Shown here: in pieces, positions 19,363 to 27,848 of the stretch | How the letters are laid out: each line of letters begins with the position of its first letter | Numbering within the stretch: the stretch's first letter is position 1 | Notes under the pieces: generated by a model | What the model was told of the DNA's origin: nothing | Database searches by the model: none | The model's input: the letters and a program-made list of their open reading frames with translations, nothing else | Assembly (NCBI RefSeq): GCF_009647605.1 | Contig: NZ_WJIF01000013.1 | Coordinates: forward strand, 18,435 to 82,434 | DNA length: 64,000 nucleotides | Origin: Agromyces agglutinans | Lineage (GTDB): Bacteria; Actinomycetota; Actinomycetes; Actinomycetales; Microbacteriaceae | Direction of reading: 5' to 3' | Made by a program: the position numbers and the translations under genes

Positions 19363-20334
19363 ATGAGCATGACCCCCGAGGATGCGACCCGCTTCGCGGC
19401 CGATCTCGATCGGCTCGTCGACGCGGTCGAGGAGGTCCTGCTCGGCAAGAACCGCATCGTGCGACTCGCGTTCACCGCGCTGCTGAGCGAGGGGCACCTC
19501 CTGCTCGAGGACGTCCCGGGCACCGGCAAGACCTCGCTCGCGCGCGCGATGGCGCAGTCGGTCTCGGGCTCGAGCAACCGCGTGCAGTTCACGCCCGACC
19601 TGCTGCCCAGCGACATCACGGGCGTCACCGTCTACGACCAGCGCACCGGGCGGTTCGACTTCCACCCGGGTCCCGTCTTCGCCTCGATCGTGCTCGCCGA
19701 CGAGATCAACCGGGCGAGCCCCAAGACCCAGTCGGCCCTGCTCGAGGTGATGGAGGAGGGGCAGGTCACGGTCGACGGGCAGACCCATCCGGTGGGGCAT
19801 CCGTTCATGGTGATCGCGACCCAGAACCCGATCGAGCAGGCGGGCACCTATCGGCTGCCGGAGGCGCAGCTCGACCGGTTCCTCATGCGCAGCTCGATCG
19901 GCTACCCCGATCACGCATCCACGATCCGCATCCTCGAGGGTGCCGACCAGCGCGCCCACGAGCACATCGTGCATCCGCAGCTCACCCCCGCGCAGATCGT
20001 GGAGATGGCCGACCTCGCGCGCACGGTGCACGTCGACCCGACGATCCACGATTACGTCTCGCGGCTCGTCGAGGCCACGCGCACCGCCAGGGAGGTGCGC
20101 CTCGGGGTGAGCGTGCGCGGAGCGCTCGGCCTGATCCGTGCGGCGAAGACCTACGCGGCCGGCCGCGGCCGGCACTACGTCGTACCCGACGACGTCAAGG
20201 CGCTCGCGGAGCCCGTGCTCGCGCACCGGCTCATCCTCGACGCCGAGGCGGAGTTCGACGGCGTGACCGCCTCCAACCTGATCGCCCAGGTGCTCATCGA
20301 GACGCCGCCACCCTCGGCGAGGCAGGCGGGGTGA
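19363..20334 (+). CDS. MoxR-family AAA+ ATPase
   Basis: A 323-residue MoxR ATPase. Walker A is EDVPGTGKTSLARAMA with Lys56; Walker B is SIVLADEINRASPKTQSALLEVMEE; sensor 1 lies in MVIATQNPIEQAGTYRLPEAQLDRF; the C-terminal lid is a helical bundle with GVSVRGALGLIRAAK. MoxR proteins act as chaperone-like ATPases that mature or assemble partner complexes, usually with DUF58/VWA proteins, exactly the next gene here. This is the AAA-ATP component of the PFNA set. It starts 27 nt after the surface protein and ends 1 nt before the DUF58 start. Confidence 0.95.
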   Translation: MSMTPEDATRFAADLDRLVDAVEEVLLGKNRIVRLAFTALLSEGHLLLEDVPGTGKTSLARAMAQSVSGSSNRVQFTPDLLPSDITGVTVYDQRTGRFDFHPGPVFASIVLADEINRASPKTQSALLEVMEEGQVTVDGQTHPVGHPFMVIATQNPIEQAGTYRLPEAQLDRFLMRSSIGYPDHASTIRILEGADQRAHEHIVHPQLTPAQIVEMADLARTVHVDPTIHDYVSRLVEATRTAREVRLGVSVRGALGLIRAAKTYAAGRGRHYVVPDDVKALAEPVLAHRLILDAEAEFDGVTASNLIAQVLIETPPPSARQAG

Positions 20335-20335
20335 G

Positions 20336-21643
20336 GTGAGCCCGCACACGCGCCGAGGGATCCCAGAGGATGCCGCGCGGCAGGGCCTGCTCGCGACGGT
20401 GATCGCGCGAGCGGTGCGCGCCGTCGGGCGGGCGGCGTCGTTCGCAGCCGGTGCGGCCGCCTGGGCGCGGCAGGTGGTCATGCCGACCGGCTGGGTGGTG
20501 CTGGCCTGCGGAGCCCTGTCGCTCGTCGCCGGCGTCGCGCTCGGATGGCTGGAGCTCATCGCCCTCGGCTGCGGGCTCGCGTTCGTGGCGGCGCTCGGGG
20601 CGCTGTGGCTGGTCGGGACGGGGGCGTCGAGGGTGACGCTCACGCTGCCGACCCCGCGCGTGTCGGTCGGCGAGCACGCCGAGGCGCGCATCGTCGCCGA
20701 GAACCCCGGCCGGCGTCGCTTCGGCGGCGTGCAGATCGAGGTGCCGGTCGGCGATCGGGTGATCGAGCGCGTGCTTCCGGCCCTGCCGCGCGGCGGACTC
20801 GTCGACGAGCGGCTGCCGATCCCCACCGATCGCCGCGGCGTCGTGACCGTCGGCCCGGCGCGCACGGTGCGCGCCGACCCGGTCGGCATCGTGCGCCGCG
20901 AGATCGTGTGGTCGGACGCCTCGCCCTTGCACGTGCATCCGCGCACCGTGCCGATCTCCACGCTCAGCACGGGCTTCGTACGCGACCTCGAAGGCACGCC
21001 CACCCGTGACCTCACGGCCAGCGACATCGCCTTCCACGCCCTTCGCGAGTACGTGGCGGGAGACGACCGGCGGCACATCCACTGGCGCAGCTCCGCGAAG
21101 ACGGGCACGTTCATGGTCCGCCAGTTCGAGGAGACCCGGCGCAGCCGGCTGCTCGTGCTGCTCGACCTCGACCACGACGCGTACACGAGCGACGAGGAGT
21201 TCGAGCTCGCGGTGAGCGCCGCCGCATCGCTCGGCGCCCGCGCGCTGCGCGACGTGCGCTCGCTCGCCTTCATCGTGCCCGGCGAGGTGGGCGAGCGGTC
21301 GCCCGTCCGCGAGCTGCCCACGGTGTCGCATGACCGGCTCCTCGACGCGATGTGCCTCGTCGAGCGGCGACCGCGCATGGCGGCGCTGCCCGCGGTCGCG
21401 CGAGCGGCCTCCGAGGTGTTGTCGGGCGTCTCGCTCGCGTTCCTCGTCACGGGTTCGGCTCGACCGGTGACCCCGCTGCGCGCCGCCGCGGCGCGCCTGC
21501 CGCTCAACGTCGAGACCATCGGCATCCGCTGCGCCCCCGAGGGCGAGGCCGCCGTGCGACAGGCGGGCGGCATGATCGTGTTCGGCATCGGCTACCTCGA
21601 GGACCTGCAGGCGATGCTGGCTCGTCAGGCGTCGGTCGCATGA
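20336..21643 (+). CDS. DUF58 domain membrane protein
   Basis: A 435-residue protein with two close membrane helices (about residues 50-95: GWVVLACGALSLVAGVALG and LIALGCGLAFVAALGALWL). A beta-rich region and the DUF58 signature follow: YVAGDDRRHIHWRSSAKTGTFMVRQFEE at about 238-265, then a VWA-like LLVLLDLDHDAY. DUF58 proteins are the usual clients or partners of MoxR ATPases. GTG start immediately after the MoxR stop; its own stop overlaps the next ATG (ATGA). No enzymatic role can be read from sequence. Confidence 0.92.
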   Translation: MSPHTRRGIPEDAARQGLLATVIARAVRAVGRAASFAAGAAAWARQVVMPTGWVVLACGALSLVAGVALGWLELIALGCGLAFVAALGALWLVGTGASRVTLTLPTPRVSVGEHAEARIVAENPGRRRFGGVQIEVPVGDRVIERVLPALPRGGLVDERLPIPTDRRGVVTVGPARTVRADPVGIVRREIVWSDASPLHVHPRTVPISTLSTGFVRDLEGTPTRDLTASDIAFHALREYVAGDDRRHIHWRSSAKTGTFMVRQFEETRRSRLLVLLDLDHDAYTSDEEFELAVSAAASLGARALRDVRSLAFIVPGEVGERSPVRELPTVSHDRLLDAMCLVERRPRMAALPAVARAASEVLSGVSLAFLVTGSARPVTPLRAAAARLPLNVETIGIRCAPEGEAAVRQAGGMIVFGIGYLEDLQAMLARQASVA

Positions 21644-24063
21644 GCACCCGAGCGGCGTCGGCGCGGGCACCGGCTGGGGCGGTGGGGCCGGATCTGCCGG
21701 GTCGGCCTGGCGCGCCGCGTCGGCCGGGTCGGCCGGGCGGGCACGGCCGCTCGTACGCGGCCCGCGGGGGCCTGAGCCGGGTCGCGACGCTGGCCCTGCT
21801 CATCCTCATGTTCGCCGCCGCGCTGGTGCCGTGGTGGCCGATCTACGAGAGCGCCGCCTTCCTCGTGTGCGCCGCCGTCGGTGTGCTCGCGGGCCTCTCG
21901 ATCGGCGTGGCCGGTGCGTCGCGGCGTTGGCCGGCCTGGCTCGTCGCGACGGCGATCGCGACGGCCTTCCTCGTCCTCGGCGTTCCCGCGGCGGTACCGA
22001 GCCGCGCGGTCCTCATCGTGCTGCCCACCCCTGCGGGCCTCGTCGACCTGCTCGCCGGGACTGCGCTCTCGTGGAAGGAACTGGTGACGGTCGCGCCACC
22101 CGTCGGCGCCTACCAGGCGCTGCTCGTGCCGGTCTTCCTGTCGACGCTCGTGGGCGCAGCCGTCGCGGCGACGCTCGCGCTGCGCACCCGCGTGCCGATC
22201 GCCGCCGCCCTGCCGCCGGCCGCCGTGTTCGTGACGGGCATCGCGTTCGGGGTCGTGCACGAGCAGTTCGCGGCCGCAGCGGGGCTCGCCTTCCTCGCGG
22301 CGACGGTGGCCTGGTTCGTGCGCGTCGCGATCGCCCGGCGCCGGGCGCTCATCGACGCCGGCGCCGCAGGCCGCGTCGAGGTCGCCCTGGCCGACGCGCG
22401 CCGTGTCGTCGGCGCCACCGTGATCCTCGCCGTCGCCCTGGTCGGCGCGTCGGTCGTCGCGATCGCGATGCCGACCCCGCAGCGCACCGTGATCCGCTCC
22501 GAGTTGCAGCCGCCGTTCGAACCCCGCGACCTCCGCAGTCCGCTCGCGGGATTCCGGACCGCCTTCGGGCCGGCCGCCGACGACCGCCCGATGCTCGAGG
22601 TGCGCGGGCTGCCCGCGGAGACGGGCCTGCGCCTCGCCGTACTCGACACGTACGACGGCATCGTGTATTCGGTGGGCGGCGACGACGGCCGGGCGCTGTC
22701 CGGGCGGTTCACGCGACTGCCGTACCGGATCGACCGCAGCGAGGTCGCCGGCGAGCCGACTCGGCTCGACGTGCACGTGCTCGGCTACGACGATGTCTGG
22801 GTGCCCGGCGCCGGGCTGCTCGAGCGGATCGAGTTCAGCGGTGCCCGGGCGGCGACGCTCGCCGACGGCTTCGTGCTCAACGACGTCACGGGCACCGGCG
22901 CGGTGCGGGGCGGGCTCGTGTCGGGCGACGCATTCACGGCCTGGTCGGTGGTGCCCGAGCCCCGCGCCGACCTCGCGGCGCTGCAACCCGGCACGACGGT
23001 GCTGCCTCCGACGCCCGAGCTGCCAGATCAGCTCCGGCAGTGGCTCGCCGCCCGGGCGCCCGCGTCGAGCGAGCCGGGCGAACGGCTCGAGGCAGTCGTC
23101 GACGCGCTCCACGCCGAGGGCTACGTGAGCCACGGCCAGGCGGGCGAGGTGGCGAGCCGGTCGGGACATGCGCTGGAGCGTCTCGACGACCTCGTCGCGG
23201 AGCGGCCGATCGTCGGCGACGGCGAGCAGTACGCGGTCGCCGCCGCGCTGATGGCCCGCGAGATCGGGTTCCCCGCCCGCGTCGTCGTGGGCTACCTGCC
23301 CGGTGACGAGGATGCCGGGGGGCCCGCACGCGGGTCGGCGGATGCCGCCGACGGGGGTGACGCCGTCGTCTTCACGGGCGACGACCTGCAGGCGTGGATC
23401 GAGGTGCAGGACGCCGGCGGCGCGTGGGTGCAGGTGGACCCCAACCCCGAGGTTCGCGAGATCCCGGAGCGCGAACCCGACGACCCCACGGTGGTCTCGC
23501 GGCCGCAGTCGATCGTGCCGCCCCCCGAGGAGCGCACGCCGGTCGACGACCTCGGCGAGGATCCCGCGCTCACCCCCGACGACGGCGACGACGCCGACGA
23601 CGCGTGGATCGCGGTGCTGCTCGGGATCGTCGGATGGCTCGGCCTCATCGTGCTCGCGGGGGCGGTCCTCGCGAGCCCGTTCCTGTTCATCCTCGCCGCG
23701 AAGGCCCGGCGGAGGCGCATCCGGCGTCGGGCCGACTCGGCGGGTCGGCGCATCGAAGGGGCCTGGCAGGAGTTCGCGGATGCCGCGACCGACCACGGGC
23801 TCCGCGTCCCGCCGGGCACGCGGGCCGAGCAGGCGGCCGCGATCGGAGGGCTCGATGCGATCGTGCTGGCGGGCGTGGTCGACCGGGCGCTGTACGGACC
23901 GGGCGCGGCCGCCGACGGGGACGACGATCGGGTGTGGGCCGCGGTGACCGATCTCCGGCGCCGGCTCGCGGCCGAGGTGGGGCGACGCCGGGCGCTGCTG
24001 GCCGCGGTCTCGCTCGGATCGCTCGGCGGCTACGCTGTGTCTCGGAGAGGAGCGCGCGAGTGA
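21640..24063 (+). CDS. Transglutaminase-fold membrane protein lacking catalytic Cys and His
   Basis: An 807-residue multi-pass protein (TgmA/DUF3488-like). About six N-terminal membrane helices span residues 45-290, an outer segment follows, then a transglutaminase core at about 480-605, a further helix near 655-680 and a cytoplasmic tail. The core aligns clearly: GDGEQYAVAAALMAREIGFPARVVVGYLPG, DDLQAWIEV, WVQVDPNP. The position of the catalytic Cys is Gly528 and that of the catalytic His is Gln584; only the Asp (Asp600) is kept. The protein should be unable to cross-link or cleave by the usual mechanism and may serve as a binding scaffold. It overlaps DUF58 upstream and the zinc-ribbon/FHA gene downstream by 4 nt each. 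Confidence 0.88.
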   Translation: MSTRAASARAPAGAVGPDLPGRPGAPRRPGRPGGHGRSYAARGGLSRVATLALLILMFAAALVPWWPIYESAAFLVCAAVGVLAGLSIGVAGASRRWPAWLVATAIATAFLVLGVPAAVPSRAVLIVLPTPAGLVDLLAGTALSWKELVTVAPPVGAYQALLVPVFLSTLVGAAVAATLALRTRVPIAAALPPAAVFVTGIAFGVVHEQFAAAAGLAFLAATVAWFVRVAIARRRALIDAGAAGRVEVALADARRVVGATVILAVALVGASVVAIAMPTPQRTVIRSELQPPFEPRDLRSPLAGFRTAFGPAADDRPMLEVRGLPAETGLRLAVLDTYDGIVYSVGGDDGRALSGRFTRLPYRIDRSEVAGEPTRLDVHVLGYDDVWVPGAGLLERIEFSGARAATLADGFVLNDVTGTGAVRGGLVSGDAFTAWSVVPEPRADLAALQPGTTVLPPTPELPDQLRQWLAARAPASSEPGERLEAVVDALHAEGYVSHGQAGEVASRSGHALERLDDLVAERPIVGDGEQYAVAAALMAREIGFPARVVVGYLPGDEDAGGPARGSADAADGGDAVVFTGDDLQAWIEVQDAGGAWVQVDPNPEVREIPEREPDDPTVVSRPQSIVPPPEERTPVDDLGEDPALTPDDGDDADDAWIAVLLGIVGWLGLIVLAGAVLASPFLFILAAKARRRRIRRRADSAGRRIEGAWQEFADAATDHGLRVPPGTRAEQAAAIGGLDAIVLAGVVDRALYGPGAAADGDDDRVWAAVTDLRRRLAAEVGRRRALLAAVSLGSLGGYAVSRRGARE

Positions 24064-24599
24064 GGTGCCGGATCTGCGACGCGGACCTGCCCGAAGGGGC
24101 GATGTTCTGCGGGGAGTGCGGTTCGTCGACGAGCGCGACCCCCGAGTCCCGTCGGCGCGACCCGCGACCGGGCGACACCGAGATCCTCGATCGCAAGGCG
24201 CTCACGACGGGCGTGGTGAGCGTGCCCGTCGCCGGCTTCCACCCGATCGCCGAACCCGCCGCGACGCCGTCGCCGGCACGGTTCGTGCTGCGGTTCAGCA
24301 CCGGCGAGACGCGCACCGTCTCGGGCAGCGGGCTCGTCGGCCGCCGGCCGGTGCCGCAACCCGGTGAGCAGTTCGACCATCTCGTGCAGATCGGCGACCG
24401 CACGCTGTCGGTCTCCAAGACGCATCTCGAGTTCGGCGAGCACGACGGTGTGCTGTGGATCGCCGACCGGTTCTCCGGCAACGGCACGATCGTGCGTCGA
24501 CCCGACGACGGGGCCCTCCGCTGCGAGCCGGGCCGCCGCTATCTGGTGCCCCGTGGCAGCACCGTGGAGCTCGCCGACCAGTCGTTCGAGGTCGAGTAG
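24060..24599 (+). CDS. Zinc-ribbon plus FHA domain protein
   Basis: A 179-residue cytoplasmic protein. Residues 1-22 form a four-Cys zinc ribbon (CRICDADLPEGAMFCGECG), residues of about 25-70 a linker with possible phospho-acceptor Thr (GDTEILDRKALTTG), and about 72-179 an FHA domain: VGRRP, TLSVSKTHLEF, and the loop RFSGNGTIVRR, where STNGT has become SGNGT. The GTG at 24060 has a strong GGAGAGGAG upstream and overlaps the preceding stop (GTGA). Together with the first gene, FHA readers bracket the kinase/phosphatase cluster, and this one sits next to the secretion-type ATPase. Confidence 0.88.
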   Translation: MRCRICDADLPEGAMFCGECGSSTSATPESRRRDPRPGDTEILDRKALTTGVVSVPVAGFHPIAEPAATPSPARFVLRFSTGETRTVSGSGLVGRRPVPQPGEQFDHLVQIGDRTLSVSKTHLEFGEHDGVLWIADRFSGNGTIVRRPDDGALRCEPGRRYLVPRGSTVELADQSFEVE

Positions 24600-24703
24600 C
24601 CGGTCGCGCGCACCGCTTCTGCACAGGTCGCGGCCGCCCTGCGGCGCCCACGGAACGGGTGGCCCGACGCCGGTCACCTCCGCGGATGCGGTCGGATGAT
24701 CGG

Positions 24704-27685
24704 ATGCCGGACCCGAACGACGACCTCGACCTCCCGCTCGCGCTTCCTCCGGCGCCGCCCGACGAGCCGCGCCCGGGCTTCCCGGTGCTCGCCTCCCTGG
24801 CGCCGGTCGCGGGTGCGCTCGCGCTCTGGTTCGTGACCGGGTCGCCGCTCTCGCTCGCCTTCGCGGCGTTCGGCCCGATCGTCGCCGTCGCCTCGATGCT
24901 CGACGCGAGGCGGCAGGTCGCCAAACGGCTGCGGCGCGCGCGGCGCGACCGCGAGTCCGCGCTCGCGGCGCTCCGAGACGAGCTGGGCGGGCGGCAGGCC
25001 CGCGAGCTCGAACACGCCCGGCGGCTGCATCCTTCGGCGCGACGCGCGCTCGCGGCTCCGCCGGGCGCGCTCTGGCGCCCGGCGGCACCCGCCGCCGTGG
25101 TGCTCGGCACGGGCCGGGCGGCCAGCGGCGTCCGCGTCACGGGCACGCCCGTCGATGATGCCGACCGCGAGCTGCTGGCGCTCGCGCGGCGTCTCGACCG
25201 GGCGCCGATCACCGTGGAACCCGGCGCCGGCATCGGCATCGTCGGCCCGCGCCTGCTCGCGCGCGCGGCCGCGCGCGCCGTCGTGGTGCAGCTGGCGGCC
25301 CGCTGCGCGCCCGGGGGAGTCGGGTTCCGGTTCCCCCAGGATCCCGAGTGGTCCTGGGCGGCCGGGCTTCCGCACGGAGGCCGCGACCCGCTGGTGCACG
25401 TGATCGAATCCGACGAGGCGTCGGCCGCGCGCACCGCCGCCGACCACTCCGACGGATGGCTCGTCGCCGTGGCATCCGATGCGGCGCAGTTGCCTCCCGG
25501 CGCTGGCACCGTCCTCCGGCTGCACTCGCCGCGCGACGGCGTCCTGGAGCGCGAGCGCGGGCTTCCGGCCGGTCGGCGGCTGGTGCCCGACCTCGTCTCG
25601 ATCGAGGAGGCGTCGGCCTGGGCGAGCGCCGCGTCGGCCGCCGCCGATCGCGCGGGGCTCGCGGCGGGTGCTGCGCGGCTGCCCCGCTCGGTACCGTTCG
25701 AGACGCTGGCCCAGCCCGCGCCCGACCCCGCCGGGCGTGGTTCGCTCGCCGCGGTCGTCGGCGCCTCCGCGCCCGGGGCGGACGGATCCGTCGAGCTCGA
25801 CCTGGTCCGCGAGGGTCCGCACGCGCTCGTCGCGGGCACCAGCGGCAGCGGCAAGAGCGAGTTCCTCATCTCCTGGCTCGCCGCCCTCGCGGTGGCGCAC
25901 CCTCCGGAGCGCGCGGCGTTCCTGCTCATCGACTTCAAGGGCGGTGCGACCTTCGAGCCGCTGCGCGGCCTGCCGCACGTGGCCGGCATCGTGACCGACC
26001 TCGACGAGGCCGAGGCTCGTCGGGCGGTCGAGAGCCTGCGCGCGGAACTGCGGCACCGCGAGCACGTGCTGCGCGCCGCCGGCGCGCGCGAGATCGCCGC
26101 GCTCGCTCCCGAGGTCGCGCTGCCGCGGTTGGTCATCGTGATCGACGAGTACCAGGCCATGGTCGACCGATTCCCCGAGGTCGGACAGGTGATCGCCGAC
26201 ATCGCCGCCCGGGGCCGATCCCTCGGGGTGCATCTCGTGCTGGCCGCGCAGCGGCCGAACGGCGTCGTGCGCGAGCAGGTGACCGCGAACTGCGGCGTGC
26301 GGGTGTCGCTGCGCGTCCTCGACCGGGCCGACAGCATCGCCGTGATCGGCACTCCCGCCGCCGCGTCGCTCGATGCCGAGTCGCCCGGCCGCGCGGTGCT
26401 CGCGACCGCCGAACGCAGGCCGATCGAGTTCCAGGCCGCCTTCACCTCGAGCGGCGCGCTCGAGCGCATCCGAGCCGCGGCGGACGGTGCGCCCGCGCGC
26501 CGTCCGTGGCTCGACCCGCTGCCGAGGGTCGTCGAGCCCGCCGATCTGGCGAAGCTCGTCGTCGCCGACGCAGCGGGCGTTCGCGGCACCGATGCCGAGG
26601 CGACCCCAGCCGACACGACGGCGGCCGGCCGGGGCGTCGTCTTCGGCGTGGTCGACGAGCCCGAGCGGCAGCGCCGGAGCCTCGCGCAGTGGCATCCGGA
26701 GGCCGATGGCCACCTCCTCGTCGTCGGCGGTGCCGGCAGCGGACGATCCGGCGCGCTGGGATCGGTGGCCCGCAGCTTCGCCGCGCGACACGGCGGTGAC
26801 GCGGTGGTCGTGCTCGGCGGTCCGCGAAGCGGAGAGTGGGACCGCCTCCACGAGGAGCTCGCGAGGGTCCGCGCGGCCGCGTACTCGGGCCCACGGCTGC
26901 TCGTCGCCGACGACCTCGACTCGCGCCACCGAGCGTGGCCCGAGGAGCATCGCCACGCCGTCGCGGCGACGCTTGAGGCGCTGTTGCGCGAAGGACGGGC
27001 GACGGGCCTTCGCCTCGCGGCCTCGGCGACGAGCGTGCAGGCGCTGGGCTCCGGCATCCGCGAGGGGTTCTCCTCGACCCTGCTGCTGCGGCACCCGAAT
27101 CGCGGCGAGCTCGTTCACGCCGGCGGCGTCGGCGACCTCTGGCGGGCCGACGAGCCGCCGGGGGCCGGCCAGTGGCGCGGCGGCCGGGTGCAGGTCGTGC
27201 GCACCGGACCGCCGCCGGCGTCGGCCGAGCGGCCCGTCGCCCCGCTCCGACCGCCCAGCGACCGGCCGCTCGCGGTCGTGACCGACTCGGTCGTCGCCGA
27301 TGCTGCCGCGCTCCGGCCGGGCGCAGGGCGAGAGGTCGTCGAGCTCGGGGCGAACCCAGCGTCCGCCCGCCACGCGGCTGCCGCGGTCGAGGCCGGGGGA
27401 GCGCCGATCGTCGTCGGCGACGGCGACGCGTGGGCGATGAACTGGGCGCTGCTGGCCGGCATCCGCGAACGCGGACCGCTCGTCGTGCACGGCGGCCCGG
27501 CCGAGTACCGTGCGGTCGTGCGCGACCGGCGGGTGCCGCCGCTGCTCGACGACGGACGCTCCCAGTGCTGGCTGCTCGAAGCCGGGGCCGCTCCGGTGCG
27601 CCGGGCTTGGCCGGCCGCCCCGGCCGTCCCGGCGGGCCCCGATCGGAGCGCGCATCCGGGCCTGCGCGAGCCTCCGCGAGGGTGA
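24704..27685 (+). CDS. FtsK/SpoIIIE-type ATPase related to EccC/EssC
   Basis: About 993 residues. Two membrane helices near the N terminus (about 28-65) precede three ATPase modules in the EccC layout. The first is intact: GTSGSGKSEF with Lys384 and LVIVIDEYQAMVDRF with Asp481-Glu482. The second has a weakened P-loop (VVGGAGSGRSGA, Arg681 in place of Lys) and a VADDLDS strand. The third (VVGDGDAWAMN) has no P-loop. EccC proteins drive type VII secretion, but no WXG100 substrate, EccB, EccD, EccE or mycosin gene is nearby. An in-frame ATG at 24686 is an alternative start. Last gene of the cluster. Confidence 0.87.
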   Translation: MPDPNDDLDLPLALPPAPPDEPRPGFPVLASLAPVAGALALWFVTGSPLSLAFAAFGPIVAVASMLDARRQVAKRLRRARRDRESALAALRDELGGRQARELEHARRLHPSARRALAAPPGALWRPAAPAAVVLGTGRAASGVRVTGTPVDDADRELLALARRLDRAPITVEPGAGIGIVGPRLLARAAARAVVVQLAARCAPGGVGFRFPQDPEWSWAAGLPHGGRDPLVHVIESDEASAARTAADHSDGWLVAVASDAAQLPPGAGTVLRLHSPRDGVLERERGLPAGRRLVPDLVSIEEASAWASAASAAADRAGLAAGAARLPRSVPFETLAQPAPDPAGRGSLAAVVGASAPGADGSVELDLVREGPHALVAGTSGSGKSEFLISWLAALAVAHPPERAAFLLIDFKGGATFEPLRGLPHVAGIVTDLDEAEARRAVESLRAELRHREHVLRAAGAREIAALAPEVALPRLVIVIDEYQAMVDRFPEVGQVIADIAARGRSLGVHLVLAAQRPNGVVREQVTANCGVRVSLRVLDRADSIAVIGTPAAASLDAESPGRAVLATAERRPIEFQAAFTSSGALERIRAAADGAPARRPWLDPLPRVVEPADLAKLVVADAAGVRGTDAEATPADTTAAGRGVVFGVVDEPERQRRSLAQWHPEADGHLLVVGGAGSGRSGALGSVARSFAARHGGDAVVVLGGPRSGEWDRLHEELARVRAAAYSGPRLLVADDLDSRHRAWPEEHRHAVAATLEALLREGRATGLRLAASATSVQALGSGIREGFSSTLLLRHPNRGELVHAGGVGDLWRADEPPGAGQWRGGRVQVVRTGPPPASAERPVAPLRPPSDRPLAVVTDSVVADAAALRPGAGREVVELGANPASARHAAAAVEAGGAPIVVGDGDAWAMNWALLAGIRERGPLVVHGGPAEYRAVVRDRRVPPLLDDGRSQCWLLEAGAAPVRRAWPAAPAVPAGPDRSAHPGLREPPRG

Positions 27686-27698
27686 CGCCCGAACGGAG

Positions 27699-27735
27699 GA
27701 TTCCGTGTGGATTCGGCGCGCGGACGCACGGAATC
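27699..27735 (+). terminator. Hairpin after the PFNA-like cluster
   Basis: GATTCCGTG (27699-27707) and CACGGAATC (27727-27735) form a perfect 9-bp stem with a 19-nt loop, 13 nt past the last stop of the cluster. There is no T-run, so it is at most a weak or non-canonical terminator. Confidence 0.4.
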
Positions 27736-27777
27736 AGTGCCGAATGTTCCCAGAAGTTAACGAATCAGATATCGAAT

Positions 27778-27793
27778 CGTGAAATGCATCACG
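27778..27793. promoter_or_regulatory. CRP/GlxR-like palindrome upstream of potD
   Basis: CGTGA-N6-TCACG is a 16-bp dyad with the GTGA-N6-TCAC core of CRP/GlxR-type sites. It lies 56 nt before the potD start in the most AT-rich intergenic stretch of the window. This suggests cAMP-type carbon control of polyamine uptake; the binding protein is inferred, not seen. Confidence 0.45.
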
Positions 27794-27829
27794 CAGTGTG
27801 GCAGTATCTTCCCACCCCCGCAGTGTGGC
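27792..27829 (+). repeat. 11-bp direct repeat upstream of potD
   Basis: CGCAGTGTGGC occurs at 27792-27802 and again at 27819-27829, 27 bp apart and immediately downstream of the CRP-like site. Two identical copies in the promoter region suggest a second operator. Confidence 0.45.
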
Positions 27830-27848
27830 GAACCCGATAGGAGCACCC

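Noticed and set aside
17170..21588. A 1472-codon minus-strand open frame spanning FN3, MoxR and DUF58
   Set aside because: Same antisense artefact; all three plus-strand genes have strong family motifs and coupled starts.
24060..27685. A complete type VII secretion system
   Set aside because: Only an EccC-like ATPase is present; no WXG100, EccB, EccD, EccE or mycosin gene is visible in the window.
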